A stretch of DNA of 64,000 nt from Engraulis encrasicolus (lineage: Eukaryota; Chordata; Actinopteri; Clupeiformes; Engraulidae), in contig NC_085871.1 in assembly GCF_034702125.1 (NCBI RefSeq), forward strand, positions 37,687,159-37,751,158, read 5' to 3'. Made by a program: the position numbers and the translations under genes. The notes under the pieces were generated by a model. It made no database searches. It saw nothing but the letters and a program-made list of their open reading frames with translations, and had not been told where the DNA came from. Position 1 is the stretch's first letter. Every line of letters starts with the position of its first letter. This document shows, piece by piece, positions 10,558 through 21,477 of the stretch.

Positions 10558-11160
10558 ACGGCCCGTTCCCACTTTGCCGGCGAGCGCGTTGACGCCGACG
10601 CCTTCAATTCATTTTCAATGGAAAGCGGCGACGCCCTCGCAAAGGCTTCTGGGATACGCGGCGCGGCTACTTTGACAGTTGACGCGCGTCAAAAAAGTTG
10701 AGCGAGCTTCTACTTTATGCTAATTACTCGCGGCCAACGCGGAGCGTTATCCAATGATTGTCGAGTACATGAGGAATTCCCATGAAACCAAGGGCTATGT
10801 TTTGCTGCTTAAAAGTAGTTTTATGACTGGTTATCATACGTTTTAATGCAATACACTACAAGAAACTATGAAGTGCAAGGTCTTTGTGCTTATGTTCAAA
10901 GGATTATGTACATTTTGACGACATTCAAAACTACGTGATGGCTATGAAATGTGTGAAGTAAACACATGTCCACAGTAAGGTAAGGGCAGACTTTGATGTT
11001 ACTATCGCTGGTTAGCTTGCTTAATCGATATAAACGTGTAGAAAGACAGAAAGAGATATTCCTGTTCAGTGTACTCTGTCACGCCCCTGCATTCAGTCAA
11101 AAAAGGGAGGTGCGTCGCGTTTATGAGCGTCAAATGGCCGTCAAAGTGGGAACAGGCCGT
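10558..11160. mobile_element. putative MITE with ACGGCC(C/T)GTTCCCACTTTG termini
   Basis: The left end ACGGCCCGTTCCCACTTTG is matched by the inverted right end CAAAGTGGGAACAGGCCGT. Both ends continue inward with weakly matching, CpG-rich GACGC motifs. Length is 603 bp with no coding capacity. No clear target duplication was found, so the borders are approximate. Confidence 0.5.
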
Positions 11161-11869
11161 CAAGTGCCCACACCTGGCCGCCATAGCCTTCACTAGAAGC
11201 AAGCCCCCTACCCGCGGTGCATGCCGCCTTCAGCTCTCTCTCACCCTCTCGCTCTCTCTCTGGCTCTATCGCTGCAGCTGGCAGAGACGACAGAGGACAG
11301 AGCGTGAATGGACTGGTTGTATTCAAACACACACACATGCACACAGGACTATGTTCTCAAATGGAAAATAAATATTTGAATGAAATGACTTGTGTCTTGG
11401 TGTTTTCTGGTGTGTACAATGTTCCTCGGGGGAGTTGGTAATAAGAGGGGGTGCCGCTTTCAAACGCGCACCTCCCACCTGTGACATATTTTAAATTTAA
11501 ATTTAAATAATTAATATGTTTTTTTAAATAATGAGACTTAAATCCTGAGACTTTCTTATACAAAAAGCACCAACTTGGGCGCGTAACTACAGAACTTTGT
11601 AAATTGAATGGATGACTTTCTGCCACAGTCTGACGTGCATGGGACATAGCCCATATCGGTTCATTTGTGATGCGTGAACAGCCGGTCTAGCCTACCTGTA
11701 AAATGACACCCTCTTCTGCTGTAATATTACTTATTATGTAGGCTATTACGCGCTTGCAATAGAGAGAACTCAATCAGCCTTGTGTTACACATGGTTTTCT
11801 TCTTTTTTTTTACCTTCTAAATGAGGCTCCTGCTTGCACGACTTCCGTGGCAGATACTGATGTGTGCCT
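11161..11869. other. unassigned interior sequence
   Basis: A CT-rich tract lies around 11229-11268. No gene recognised. It ends at the TTAA target of the 11874-18329 transposon. Confidence 0.4.
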
Positions 11870-11873
11870 TTAA

Positions 11874-12305
11874 AGGATTTATCCGGAGTTGGAACAAGTT
11901 TGCCTGATTTTTGCATGTTTGGGATGAAATACAGTCACTCTAGAGCAAAATCAAGGCAAAAGGATGCGTTTTGAGAAAGTTTGATAATATCACGTTAGCC
12001 TCGTTAGCCATATCAGCTATGCAATATGAAAGATGCGGGCATCGTTTTTCGGCGGTTACACACATTTCAAAAACACAACATTTTAAAGTCTTGCACAGCT
12101 CAAAACAACGTCACACTTACCTCGTAATATGTTGAGGGTATCCACACATAAACCAAAGTGTCCAAAGTCCTTCATGTATTCTTGAAAGGTCTGCAGAATG
12201 TGTCTTGTGAACCTACTACCTTGAGAATATCTAAATTACGGTCAAGACAACTATTTGACACTAAAGCCCACCAAGTAGATTGCCGAGTGCGTCGCACCAT
12301 CAGCT
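11874..12305 (+). repeat. left TIR of the ISL2EU-like transposon
   Basis: Starts AGGATTTATCCGG and ends GTCGCACCATCAGCT. It is the inverted match of 17898-18329. Confidence 0.92.
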
Positions 12306-13351
12306 GTGGCAAAGAAAATGGAATCTTGTACAAGAACGACAACTAGCTGGTGTGGCCAGGAGTGGCACTGCAGCTATGTTATCGCAGCCAAGTAAATAAT
12401 GAATGGGTGCCAATGGGGCTGTACGCTTCTCTTAGAACTATCTGCCCGCGTGATTTTTTCCCTGGAAACAATGAAGTCGCGTTCGATAGATATGAGTAAG
12501 TGAAAGCATTTGCCGACACGTTTGCATCTTGTCAAGTGTTAGATTCGTGAAAATGACCCTTATTTCAACTATAGCAATGACATAGCACGTGACAATCGAC
12601 TTTACGGCATACGCCATTTGTTTTGTAGTTTTAAGTCTGACTTCAGATGTCGATGTGTTTAAAGTTATGTTAGGATTGTTGCGGACACCTGTTATTTATT
12701 GCATTTAAGGTGGTGGAAAAGCAGCATGTGTACATGGGGTAAAGGAAATGACTGCGCTCATCCTTAAGAATTTGGGCACCTTCAATTAACATGTTGGACG
12801 GTGGTGGGGGTTGAGGTGTGTGACCGTAGATGTCTCTGCTAGGAGGATCAGTCAGAGTACGTCTCTCGTCAGCTCTGGTCGTGAATAGTCGCAGAGATTC
12901 CTCGGCCAGCAGGTATTAGCCGAATGCTAGCGTGTTGCAGGACAAAACTAACACGTCTTTGGGAGAACAAAGCCATGTCAGGAACCTTTAACTTCACTTC
13001 TAATACAACTTCCATGATAAGGTACAGAATGTGCACACATCGTTACAAACCAGAGAACAGAATCGTCACAAATCCCTGCTGAGCCATTTAGCCCAATAGG
13101 CTCCCATTCATCTTTTACTTGGCTGCGTGCGCCAACGGGGCTATAATGGGAGCCAATGAGAGACGGCTATCTCATAGCTTAGAACATTTCTGGCTGTGGT
13201 TACTCGCTATGGAAATACGCAAGTTTTTGACCCGTTTCCGGTTTACTTCCTTAACTACCCCTGTATATGCCCGCCACTTCCGTTCTAACGAGCTCCGATT
13301 GAAAGTTAGCTTTGATCGTGTTCGACGCAGTGGGGAAAAAAGGTCATTGTC
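12306..13351. other. transposon 5' region before the transposase gene
   Basis: A short inverted pair lies inside: CGCAGCCAAGTAAATAATG (about 12384) against a matching inverted block near 13100 (CATTCATCTTTTACTTGGCTG, read without its last base). It may mark a small nested element or a promoter-proximal hairpin. No coding exon was recognised before 13352. Confidence 0.45.
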
Positions 13352-15246
13352 ATGGAAAATGTCAAGAGGAAAAGTGGTTCGGGAACTACGTGTGCAGTGG
13401 TTGGCTGCACAAACTCAAGGAAACGCCTGAACGAGTGGTTAGGTCGAGAGTGTTTTGACCACAAACCAGCCACAAAGAGGGAATGTCCATGCCCTCCTTT
13501 GTTTACTTTCTTTCGCAAGCCTGATGCCGACGCAGAATCACGGGCCTGGCTGAAGGCATTAAATTTAAAGAATCCACCCCGCAACGTGTTTGTGTGTTCT
13601 CATCACTTTGTGGACAAGAGGCCAACCGAGGGTAATCCGTATCCAGAGCTGTGGTTGGGATACAGTCGCTTAACCCAGCCGAAGAGGAGGCGAGTCACCG
13701 ACCGGACCCCTGCCCCCCCAAAGAAACGTAGACTTCCATCTGATGGTAAGTACAGCAACCTCAGCATGCTAGCTAGCTCCGCTTAGCGCAAATGTTAACA
13801 AATTATGAACTTGTTAACCTTATGAGGGTAAGCAACATATCCGTGTATCAAGTCATCATTGGACTTTCATATTTAAATTGCCCTGTTCATGTTAGGGGAG
13901 AGATGGGAGACCTGGCGACTGAGTGTCTGTTCACTTGCTCATTTGCTGTCAAATCACCTCACCTGAAGTTTGTAGGGCGTAGCATACAGTAACTCTCAGT
14001 AACAGTAACATTTTAATGTGCACGCCTTCTGTATTGTCAAAGTAATTTACAATTTGCCTACAGTGTAATGTTGTAGTACAATTTATGCAGCTGATGTTTT
14101 CAGATAGATGACTACTACTCAACTTAGAGTATAAGCTTATGTTTTTTGCACATATTAATGTCAGCTACTTGTGTTCTCTTCCCCTTTTTAGATGCTCCTG
14201 AAACCTGTCAGCCTGCCTGCGAGACAGAGCCTGCCTGCGAGACCGAGCCTGCCACACCAAAATACAGAGATGCCCAGACCCAGTGGGAGGATCCGTCACT
14301 GACTGACCACACATACTGTTCAACATATCAGTCTGTTAAAGTAGATAAGGCCACGCAGTGCGAGGATCCTACTGTGACTAGCACCACAGTCATTGATGAT
14401 TCCAGGTCTCGGCTGTATACAGGAGTGCGCATGGTTCAATTTTTCACCATGGTGACGGCGTTGTTGCCTTTCAGTAAGCCATCAATTACCCTTCCTGTTG
14501 TAGACCAAATCCTGATGACCTTGATGAAGCTAAAACTAAATTTAATATTAGGAGATATTTCTCACCGTTTCAGTGTGTCTACATCCATGGCGAGCATTGT
14601 GATTAGTCACTGGATTTGTGTGATGGGTGAACAGTTCAAAGTCCTGATCCCCTGGCTTCCAAGAGAGACCATTCGTGCCACCATGCCCTTACCGTTTCAG
14701 AGGAACTATCCCCGAACCACCTGCATCATTGACTGTGCCGAAAGTGCCATGCAGAGAGCAACAAACCAAGATTCGAGGAGTGACACGTTCAGTCAGTATA
14801 AATCACGCAATACTGTTAAATATCTTGTCGCTGTGGCCCCTAATGGGCTAATCATGTTTATATCTGAGTCATATGCTGGCAGAAGCAGCGATAAGTTCAT
14901 CACCATGGACAGTGGTTTCCTTGATTATCTTAGGGCTGGTGATGAGGTCATGGCGGACCGTGGGTTCACCATTCGAGACCTGCTTAGTGAAAGAAAGGTC
15001 AGTTTGAACATCCCTGCATTCACCTACAGGCGTAAGCAGTTGACCAATGAGGAGATAACGCGAACCAGGCGAGTAGCCAATGTCCGTATACATGTGGAAA
15101 GAGCAATCCAGAGACTAAAGGTCTTTAAGATTTTATCCCAGACCGTTCCCATCAGCATGGCATGTAAACTGGACAACATCTTGATCATCTGTGCTGGCCT
15201 AGTTAACCTGAGAAGCCCATTGATCAGAATGCCTAATGAGATTTAG
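13352..15246 (+). CDS. THAP zinc finger / DDE_Tnp_4 transposase, two exons (13352-13745, 14192-15246)
   Basis: Exon 1 encodes a THAP zinc-finger DNA-binding domain: CAVVGCTNSRKR (the C2 pair), then FTFFRKPDADAESRAWLKAL and VCSHHFVDKRP (Cys and His ligands), with a basic tail PKRRRV. A consensus donor TGATG/GTAAGT and a pyrimidine-rich acceptor at 14191 join it in phase to exon 2. The product is about 482 residues. Exon 2 has an acidic repeat ACETEP, a helix-turn-helix-like region DISHRFSVSTSMASIVISHW, and the catalytic triad: D312 in IIDCAES, D387 in VMADRGF and E434 in IHVERAI. Motifs YKSRNTVKYLVAVAPNG and GRSSDK are typical of DDE_Tnp_4 enzymes, which cut and paste the transposon through its TIRs. 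All catalytic residues are present and the frame is open, so the enzyme may be active. The neighbour is convergent. Confidence 0.87.
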
Positions 15247-15661
15247 AATTTTGCCTTGTATCCCTGTGCACAATATTGTAATTTGTTAATATTGTAAATG
15301 ATTTTTATAGTGATGTTATTGTGTGGTCTTGTTTTGTACTTCACTTTTTAATGTAAGAATTAAATACATGGTATTTCTTGTTGAAGCCATTCGTTTCATT
15401 TTCTCAAAACATTTAATTAATCTTGTTATTAATGTCCAGGATGAGTGTACTATGAATGAATTGTGTTAGAAGAAATTGTAAGCTTAACACTCTAAAGAAG
15501 ATGGGGGAACACATGATTGTAGTTTCATAATGATTTGAAATTTAATCAACATTTATTTTCAAGTCTGTACAACAAACATATATCACATTCATTAATATAT
15601 TACATTTTCTAAACACCAGACATCTGCTGGCAGGCACCCTTATGCATCTACATAAGGCAGC
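15247..15661. other. convergent 3' region of the two transposon genes
   Basis: AT-rich spacer holding both 3' UTRs. An ATTAAATAC-type poly(A) signal candidate lies at about 15359 for the plus gene. Confidence 0.5.
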
Positions 15662-17753
15662 TTATTTTGGTTTTACAATGCTGAGATACCTACTGCAGAA
15701 CTGTAACCTTCCCTCAACAAAATCATCAACAATTTTTGGGAGCATGTGGGAAAAGTAGAATGTGCGCAACCTTGGGATATGCTCCTCAACAAAGTCTTGG
15801 TCATAGGGTACTTCTATTTCTAGGTGCTCCGTTTTGTTCCAGATGACCAACTTGGCGTGCTGAAGCCCTGTGCAGTACATCCCAAGCTGAACCTGCATGT
15901 AGTAGCCCTTTTGACCGTTAGAGGCAATAAGGTATTCTACCCTATCGCCGTTTGCCACAGTTGTGATTTCACAGCCCTTTGTTGCCAAAAATTCATCCAT
16001 TGACTTGTTTCCCATCACTGGTGTTTTGATCTCTAAAAGAGTGTCTTTGTTAATCACTCCATCGGGTGATGCTGCAAGCCACGGCTCCATTTTACACACC
16101 ACTAACCCTTTACACTCAATGCGGTTGCCCAGAGTTTCCAAATGGTCCCTTGCCACTTCCTCCCCCTCTGCTCCTTGGCGAGTTGCGGCATTGCCACGGA
16201 AGGATGGATGTAAGTGCTCTGACAAAAACTTCTCAGGCGCTGTGGTTAAGCGAATGGGCACCTTTTTTGCTGTGCTTGCTGTAATGCGCACTCTCCTTGC
16301 ATCATGCCAAACCTGTTCTTTGCTCTGTTGTTTGGTAGCCCTCTCAATCTCCTCAAACTTGGGTGTGGGCATATCAATGTATTTATTGTAAAAAGTTCTG
16401 CATTTTTCACAAGCCAGTGGTGTGTGGTGCTCATCATGGCTTAGGAGATGGAGGTGTGGGCATGGTGTTGGATCAGTGATGTTGGTGGTGTCGGCATTAA
16501 GGCAGAGCTGAAGGAGGCTATCCCCAGGGCAATTGAAAAGTGCTGCCATTGGTGAGGCAAGTGCGTTCTTCCTCCACTCTTCATGACTTCTAAAGAGTCT
16601 CACCTCCTGTGCTGGTTCTGGAGAGGAAGAGGATGGCTGTGCAGTTGATTGCAGCTGGTAGAGGTCTGTCCTCTTATGTCTCTTGAAGCTCACATACTTC
16701 ATCTTCCTCTGTCCAGCATTTCTTTTAGACCCAGCATTCCACTGGTTCTGTCCGTCTGTGCAGGCGAGCCCGGTTTTGCCCTGTCTCACAGCATTTTCTA
16801 CCTAGAGAAAGATATTTAAAAACAGGGCATTAGTATTGTAATGAGTTAAGAAATGTGTTATTCGTGTTGCCACCTGTCCACATTTTTTACTGATTGTCCA
16901 GAATTTTAATGACCTATCCTGGGGAGAAAAAAAAAACCTTTCCTGGACAATGAATGAAGGATAGCTTACAATTGCGTACAAGCAAAGCGGTCAATTGAGT
17001 TTGAAATGTCCAGGATTTTTTTCAGACAGAGGTGGCAACCCTATGTGTTATTATGATCATCCTCTCTCACACACGCGCACAATTTTTCCAGGAAAAAAAA
17101 AACTTTCCTGGACAATGAATTCAGGATAGCTTACCATTGTGTACAAGCAAAGAGGTCGACTGAGTTTGAAATGTCCAAGATTTTTTTTTTCAGACAGAGG
17201 TGGTAAGTTGTAACCCTATGTGTTATCATGATCATCCTCTATCACACACGTACACTAACCAAGTCAATATGATGTAGTTCAACTAATTAAAGTCATAAAA
17301 AGATATATAAGCCTAGAGACAGTACAATGGTCAAATAGTTACCTTCCACAGGATCGCAGCTGCATGGGAACAAGATCTTCCAGGTCCAGCGACACACGTA
17401 CATCCAGCTGTTTTGATGTCTCCCGCTTCTGTGGTTAGCACCCAAGCATTGTGCCAGGCGCTATTCAAGCACTGACTTGGTTCAACATCGGCTTTCAAAT
17501 AAACAAAACGTTCGTGCTTGTAAGACATTATGCGACCAACTTTCTGACTGTGCAAATACTGATATGCCTCGGAGGCTTTTAAGTTGTCCATGGCTTTTCC
17601 ATCCGTTGCTAGGGAGTCCACGAAATAAGCACAAATATTTCCATACGTTACGTTCGGCCATGTTGTCATACTATCCTCCCAGTTCTGCACATAATCCGGG
17701 TGGGGGATAGTAACGCCATCTCCTGTTAAAGTATTTAAACTGTGTTCCCACAT
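15662..17753 (-). CDS. SWIM zinc finger plus YqaJ-type nuclease protein, two exons (17753-17343, 16801-15662)
   Basis: Exon 1 starts at ATG 17753 and ends with a SWIM-like zinc finger, CTCVAGPGRSCSHAAAILW (CxC...CxH). Donor AAG/GTAACT and acceptor CTCTAG join exon 2 in phase 0, giving about 516 residues. Exon 2 carries a YqaJ/lambda-exonuclease-like core of the PD-(D/E)xK type: a helix with ARRVRITASTA, ASPDGVINKDTLLEIKTPVM (catalytic D and ExK) and KGYYMQVQLGMY (QxQ). Before it lies a short Cys/His cluster, CPHLHLLSHDEHHTPLACEKC. YqaJ proteins are nucleases of phage-type recombination systems. In eukaryotic transposons their role is unknown, and processing of excision products or DNA intermediates is an inference. 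The plus-strand frames are shadows. The gene converges on the transposase gene with about 415 bp between stops. Confidence 0.85.
16862..17262. repeat. intronic MITE-like repeat with about 175-bp partial tandem duplication
   Basis: Within the SWIM-YqaJ intron. The left edge GTTGCCACCTGTCC and the sequence GACAGAGGTGGCAACCCT are inverted partners. A block beginning CTTTCCTGGACAATGAAT and ending TATGTGTTAT occurs twice (about 16939 and 17102), so the inner part was duplicated. Confidence 0.65.
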
Positions 17754-17897
17754 TATTAGCGTGCGGTCTAAGTGTGGGCTGTCAAGGTTTGTTTACATTG
17801 GAAAACGCTGTGCAGCCCTTTTCCGGCGGAAGTTCCATGCATTTAGAAGAGTAATGGCGCCACCCAGTGTTTGTGACGTAAACTTGTCTATAATCAT

Positions 17898-18329
17898 AGC
17901 TGATGGTGCGACGCACTCGGCAATCTACTTGGTGGGCTTTAGTGTCAAATAGTTGTCTTGACCGTAATTTAGATATTCTCAAGGTAGTAGGTTCACAAAA
18001 CACATTCTGCAGACCTTTCAAGAATACATGAAGGACTTTGGACACTTTGGTTTATGTGTGGATACCCTCAACATATTACGAGGTAAGTGTGACGTTGTTT
18101 TGAGCTGTGCAAGACTTTAAAATGTTGTGTTTTTGAAATGTGTGTAACCGCCGAAAAACGATGCCCGCATCTTTCATATTGCATAGCTGATATGGCTAAC
18201 GAGGCTAACGTGATATTATCAAACTTTCTCAAAACGCATCCTTTTGCCTTGATTTTGCTCTAGAGTGACTGTATTTCATCCCAAACATGCAAAAATCAGG
18301 CAAACTTGTTCCAACTCCGGATAAATCCT
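17898..18329 (-). repeat. right TIR of the ISL2EU-like transposon
   Basis: Inverted match of 11874-12305. Confidence 0.92.
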
Positions 18330-18333
18330 TTAA

Positions 18334-18710
18334 GCCGCATAATTTAGTCTGCCATGTGACCATTAGGCACCAATTGGCAATATTAGGCACATCTATAAAA
18401 GATTGGCACAGCCCCCTCGTAGGGAAGCGGCAGATTGATTGTGTGCTCGTGGCAAGTGTGCCTTTGTTGTGTTTGGTGTCGCTGAGTCGAATCCGTGTAG
18501 GGCCCTTCGCGGGAGAGGTATTCCGTGGAGTTGAGGCCTATTACGGCGGTGCGACTGTGTGGAGCGACCAACTTGGTGGCCGCGCCGGCTCCCGTATTTG
18601 GGTATGTAGCCGTCGCCTGTCCTATCGCATAGCTAGATTTTTATTGCACAGGTGCTCAGGCACCGATGCGTTTCGAATCGCGCACAACTCTTTTTTCTTT
18701 TTCTTTTTAA
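18334..18710. other. GC-rich unassigned interior sequence
   Basis: This contains ATTAGGCACCAATTGGC and ATTAGGCACATC near 18361-18390, then a CpG-rich stretch to about 18640. It could be a promoter-proximal part of the outer element, but no gene was recognised. Confidence 0.35.
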
Positions 18711-19215
18711 AGTGTCAAGGTGTTTTCAAGTTATAGTCTAGAAGCATTTCCAGAAAAAGGCCCTTTATAAGGGTGTTAGAAGCATTTTTTAGTAAAAGTT
18801 GGGAACCTAGTTTTCTAAGACAATTAGAGTACCCTGAATTCAGCTAGCCTGGTTCCCAAGCTGAATTTTGAGTTTTTGACCATGAAATGGGCAAAAAACA
18901 AAATGGCCGCCGAAATTCTTGATTTTGGGCAGAATATGTAGAAAGTACCACTTCTCCATGGAAATAAATGTGCAATGCTCACATATTTGCATTTATCATG
19001 TATTCCTACACTTACACAAAGGCAAATTGTCATGGCAAAAAGATAAAAAAAATACTATAATTATGCCGTTCTAATAATAAGATATTCTCGTAAACTGGCA
19101 TTCAATAGCAATAGCCTCCATGAAGCACATTATCATACAAAATTGTCATTCAATAAGATTTGGAAGGAAAAAGAGAGGCAAAGAAGATAGTATTATCTAA
19201 AAGACTAAATATTGG

Positions 19216-19486
19216 GACATGAATATGTCCCCTGTTCTTTGAAGGAGATGAGTGAGCCATCTCTATGGGAGCGCACTCTCAGCTGTACGATTAGCTGAAG
19301 ACCTTTGCAATCACGCCAAAGGTCCAATCAACTGTGTGGGCAGGATGTCCACTTTGTCAAAACCGAATGGTTGCGCGCAACTAAGCCACGTTGATGCCAA
19401 ACATCTCTTCGGCTGTCGTCAATAAGGTTGTCTTGAGAGATGGCTCACTCATCTCCTTCAGAGAACGGAGACATATTCATGTCCTA
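19216..19486. repeat. inverted repeat, about 50-bp arms
   Basis: GGGACATGAATATGTC with GGAGATGAGTGAGCCATCTC at 19216-19264 is mirrored at 19434-19486. It adjoins the DIRS recombinase 3' end and may be part of the DIRS terminal structure or a separate small element. Confidence 0.6.
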
Positions 19487-19576
19487 ATGCTCTCTTTCAG
19501 TCGAATCGTTCGCATATGCTGGTCCAAACTAGGCAGAACTCCAAGAGCATCCTGTAAGGATAGCGTTCCTATCACC

Positions 19577-20527
19577 CTACAGACAATCAGTGGTCCTGCC
19601 CAGAACCCTATGTTCCTGTGGCAACTTGGTCACATCTAGCCGGTAGAACAGGACAAAGGTGGCGGGGTTGGCCCAACCAACCGCTCTGCACACCTCTGAA
19701 ACTGCTGCACCCTTGAAGAGAGGACAAGATGTAGAGACCTGCACTAGTAAAGTGAGCCCTAATCTGAGCCGGGGGTTGGCGACCCTTGGACTCATATGCC
19801 AGGGCAATGGTTTGAACCAACCATTTGGAGACCTCTATTTCAAAACTGTGAGCCCTGTAGAGGGCTTGATGAAGCACACAAACAGCTGCTCAGTGTTCCT
19901 AAAAGAGTGAGTCCTGTTCATGTAGATGTGTAAAGCGTGCACAGGGCACAAGTTGTGTTGTCACCTCTCTTCCACGGATCTGAAAGGTGGTGTGCAAAAG
20001 CAATTTGGAGAGAACCCTCTTGGAGGGGCTCGAAAGGGGCCCCACATATAGCCTCCAGTACTAGAGAGATATCCCAGGAGGGTATCGTCTGATGTAGCAC
20101 GGGGCGTAAGTATCTAGTGGATGGGCACTCAGAGTGTTGGAACCGAATCCTACATGGCACGATGAAATCGCTGCAAAGTAGACTTAAATGGTAAAGTCTC
20201 CCCCGAATAAGTCTTGTAGGAAGGACAACACCATCGGTACTGAACACTTTCGCGTTGGTCACACTAGCGTTGGAAGACAGACCACTTCAGGTTATACAGT
20301 GTCAAAGTAGATTGGGCCCTGGCCCTTTTAATTGTCCTGATAACGTTATCCAGAAAAGCGGTTAGGTTCAAATGTTCCCTTGCCAGACCCATAGGGGCAG
20401 GTGGCCCCTGGGCTGGAGTATGTCCTCCTCCTGGTCCGTTGCCAGACTCCAACCTGCAGGAGAGGGGAAAGTAGCAGGAGGGGCTCTCAGCCGAGGCCCC
20501 TGAGCCCCGTGGGCTAAGGGGGGACAA
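19577..20527 (-). pseudogene. DIRS-like tyrosine recombinase, frameshifted
   Basis: Minus-strand frames in order: TIKRARAQSTLTLYNLKWSV (N-terminal core, about 20330-20270), IPSWDISLVLEAICGAPFEP (about 20085-20020), VSKWLVQTIALAYESKG with the AHFTSAG box (about 19820-19750), and AVGWANPATFVLFYRLDV with the Tyr box (about 19690-19620). This order matches DIRS-type tyrosine recombinases, which integrate circular retrotransposon DNA. At least two frameshifts occur, and the HxxR box reads HFTS, losing the catalytic Arg, so it is dead. No reverse transcriptase was seen beside it, so the element is partial. Confidence 0.75.
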
Positions 20528-20603
20528 ACCCTGAGAAATCTCGCTTCCTTGCAGGAGGGGAAAAAGGGAGGCGTCAGGCGAAGGCGCTCGTGGTGCATTA
20601 TGC

Positions 20604-20855
20604 TAGCCTGATAAACCAGACTAAATGTGGATGTCTAATTTAGTCTGGCCTCGATGCATAATACATCCGAAGATTGTTGATGAGAACAACCTTCCCTCAA
20701 AACCCTGCCCGCTTTGATTCAAAACACACCTTTGCGTTGTAAATGGTTTGCCAGATTCATGGCATTCTGGCTTCATTGAATCATTATGCGAGGCCAGACC
20801 CACCCGTAGACAAAACATTTTGCCGTCCAGTGGGTGGCGCTGGTTCACCAGGCTA
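20604..20855. mobile_element. 252-bp MITE inside the DIRS remnant
   Basis: The termini TAGCCTG...CAGGCTA are inverted. The flanks are a perfect 9-bp direct repeat GCATTATGC (20595-20603 and 20856-20864). Depending on how the border is drawn, the duplication is 8 or 9 bp, as for hAT elements. It interrupts the DIRS sequence and is therefore younger. Confidence 0.82.
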
Positions 20856-21477
20856 GCATTATGCAGGACTTTTGGAGCGCGCCATGCCTGGTGACAGGGT
20901 GCGCTTTCGTGCCAAGCGCAGTGGCCTGCCGTGATGCCCAAGGGGCTCCAAGGCAGCTGCTCGAGCTGGGGAAGCCACATCAGCTACTAGGGTGGTGGTC
21001 AGTACTGTATGAGATTCTCTGTGGTGGCAGGGAGTTGGGATAAAGAGTCGTCCACCTTAGGCGGGAGATCGAAGCACTTTGCCAGGGGGGAGTCAGAGTC
21101 TGACTCCACTGAAATTCTTTGCCAGCAGTCGACCGTAGTCAAGAGAACAAAGGGACAGAGCAGGCTAGTACTTTTCAAGCTCTCGTAACTCGTGTCCTTC
21201 AGGGTACTCGTGACCTCAGTCAGGAGACGTGAGTCCAAGGAACCGGGTACGCACAAATGTTTGTAAAGAACTTTTACTCCGTATTGTTTCTAATCTGCCG
21301 TGAGTAGATTCCGTCATTGTGAAGTTTCTTGCTGCCATGGGGAGGACACTGTACATTTCATATGTTTGATCTGCAATGTGTGATCTCAGGTTAAAAGAGA
21401 GTGTCCACCTACACAAAGCTGAGGCTGTCTCAGTGATCACAATTATGCTCTTTTATTGCCTGTGACATTTACCCACT

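Larger units (their letters stand above)
11874..18329. mobile_element. apparently intact DNA transposon, ISL2EU-like, with THAP-DDE transposase and SWIM-YqaJ gene
   Basis: It is bounded by inverted repeats of about 430 bp (11874-12305 and 17898-18329) in which I saw essentially one mismatch. The repeats start AGGATTTATCCGGAGTTGG. Both ends abut TTAA (11870-11873 and 18330-18333), so the duplication is TTAA or the TA within it. It carries two convergent spliced genes, both open: a THAP/DDE_Tnp_4 transposase (+) and a SWIM/YqaJ-type protein (-). From recall, a DDE_Tnp_4 transposase paired with a YqaJ nuclease is the layout of the eukaryotic ISL2EU superfamily. TTAA targets instead recall Kolobok, so the superfamily should be confirmed by search. 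The near-identical TIRs suggest recent insertion. Confidence 0.85.

Noticed and set aside
10396..10701. 101-residue frame in the CpG-rich MITE
   Set aside because: Crosses the MITE terminal repeat at 10558 and has no recognisable domain.
18287..18736. 149-residue plus frame at the right end of the ISL2EU-like element
   Set aside because: It begins inside the TIR and continues into unrelated flank, with no homologous motif.
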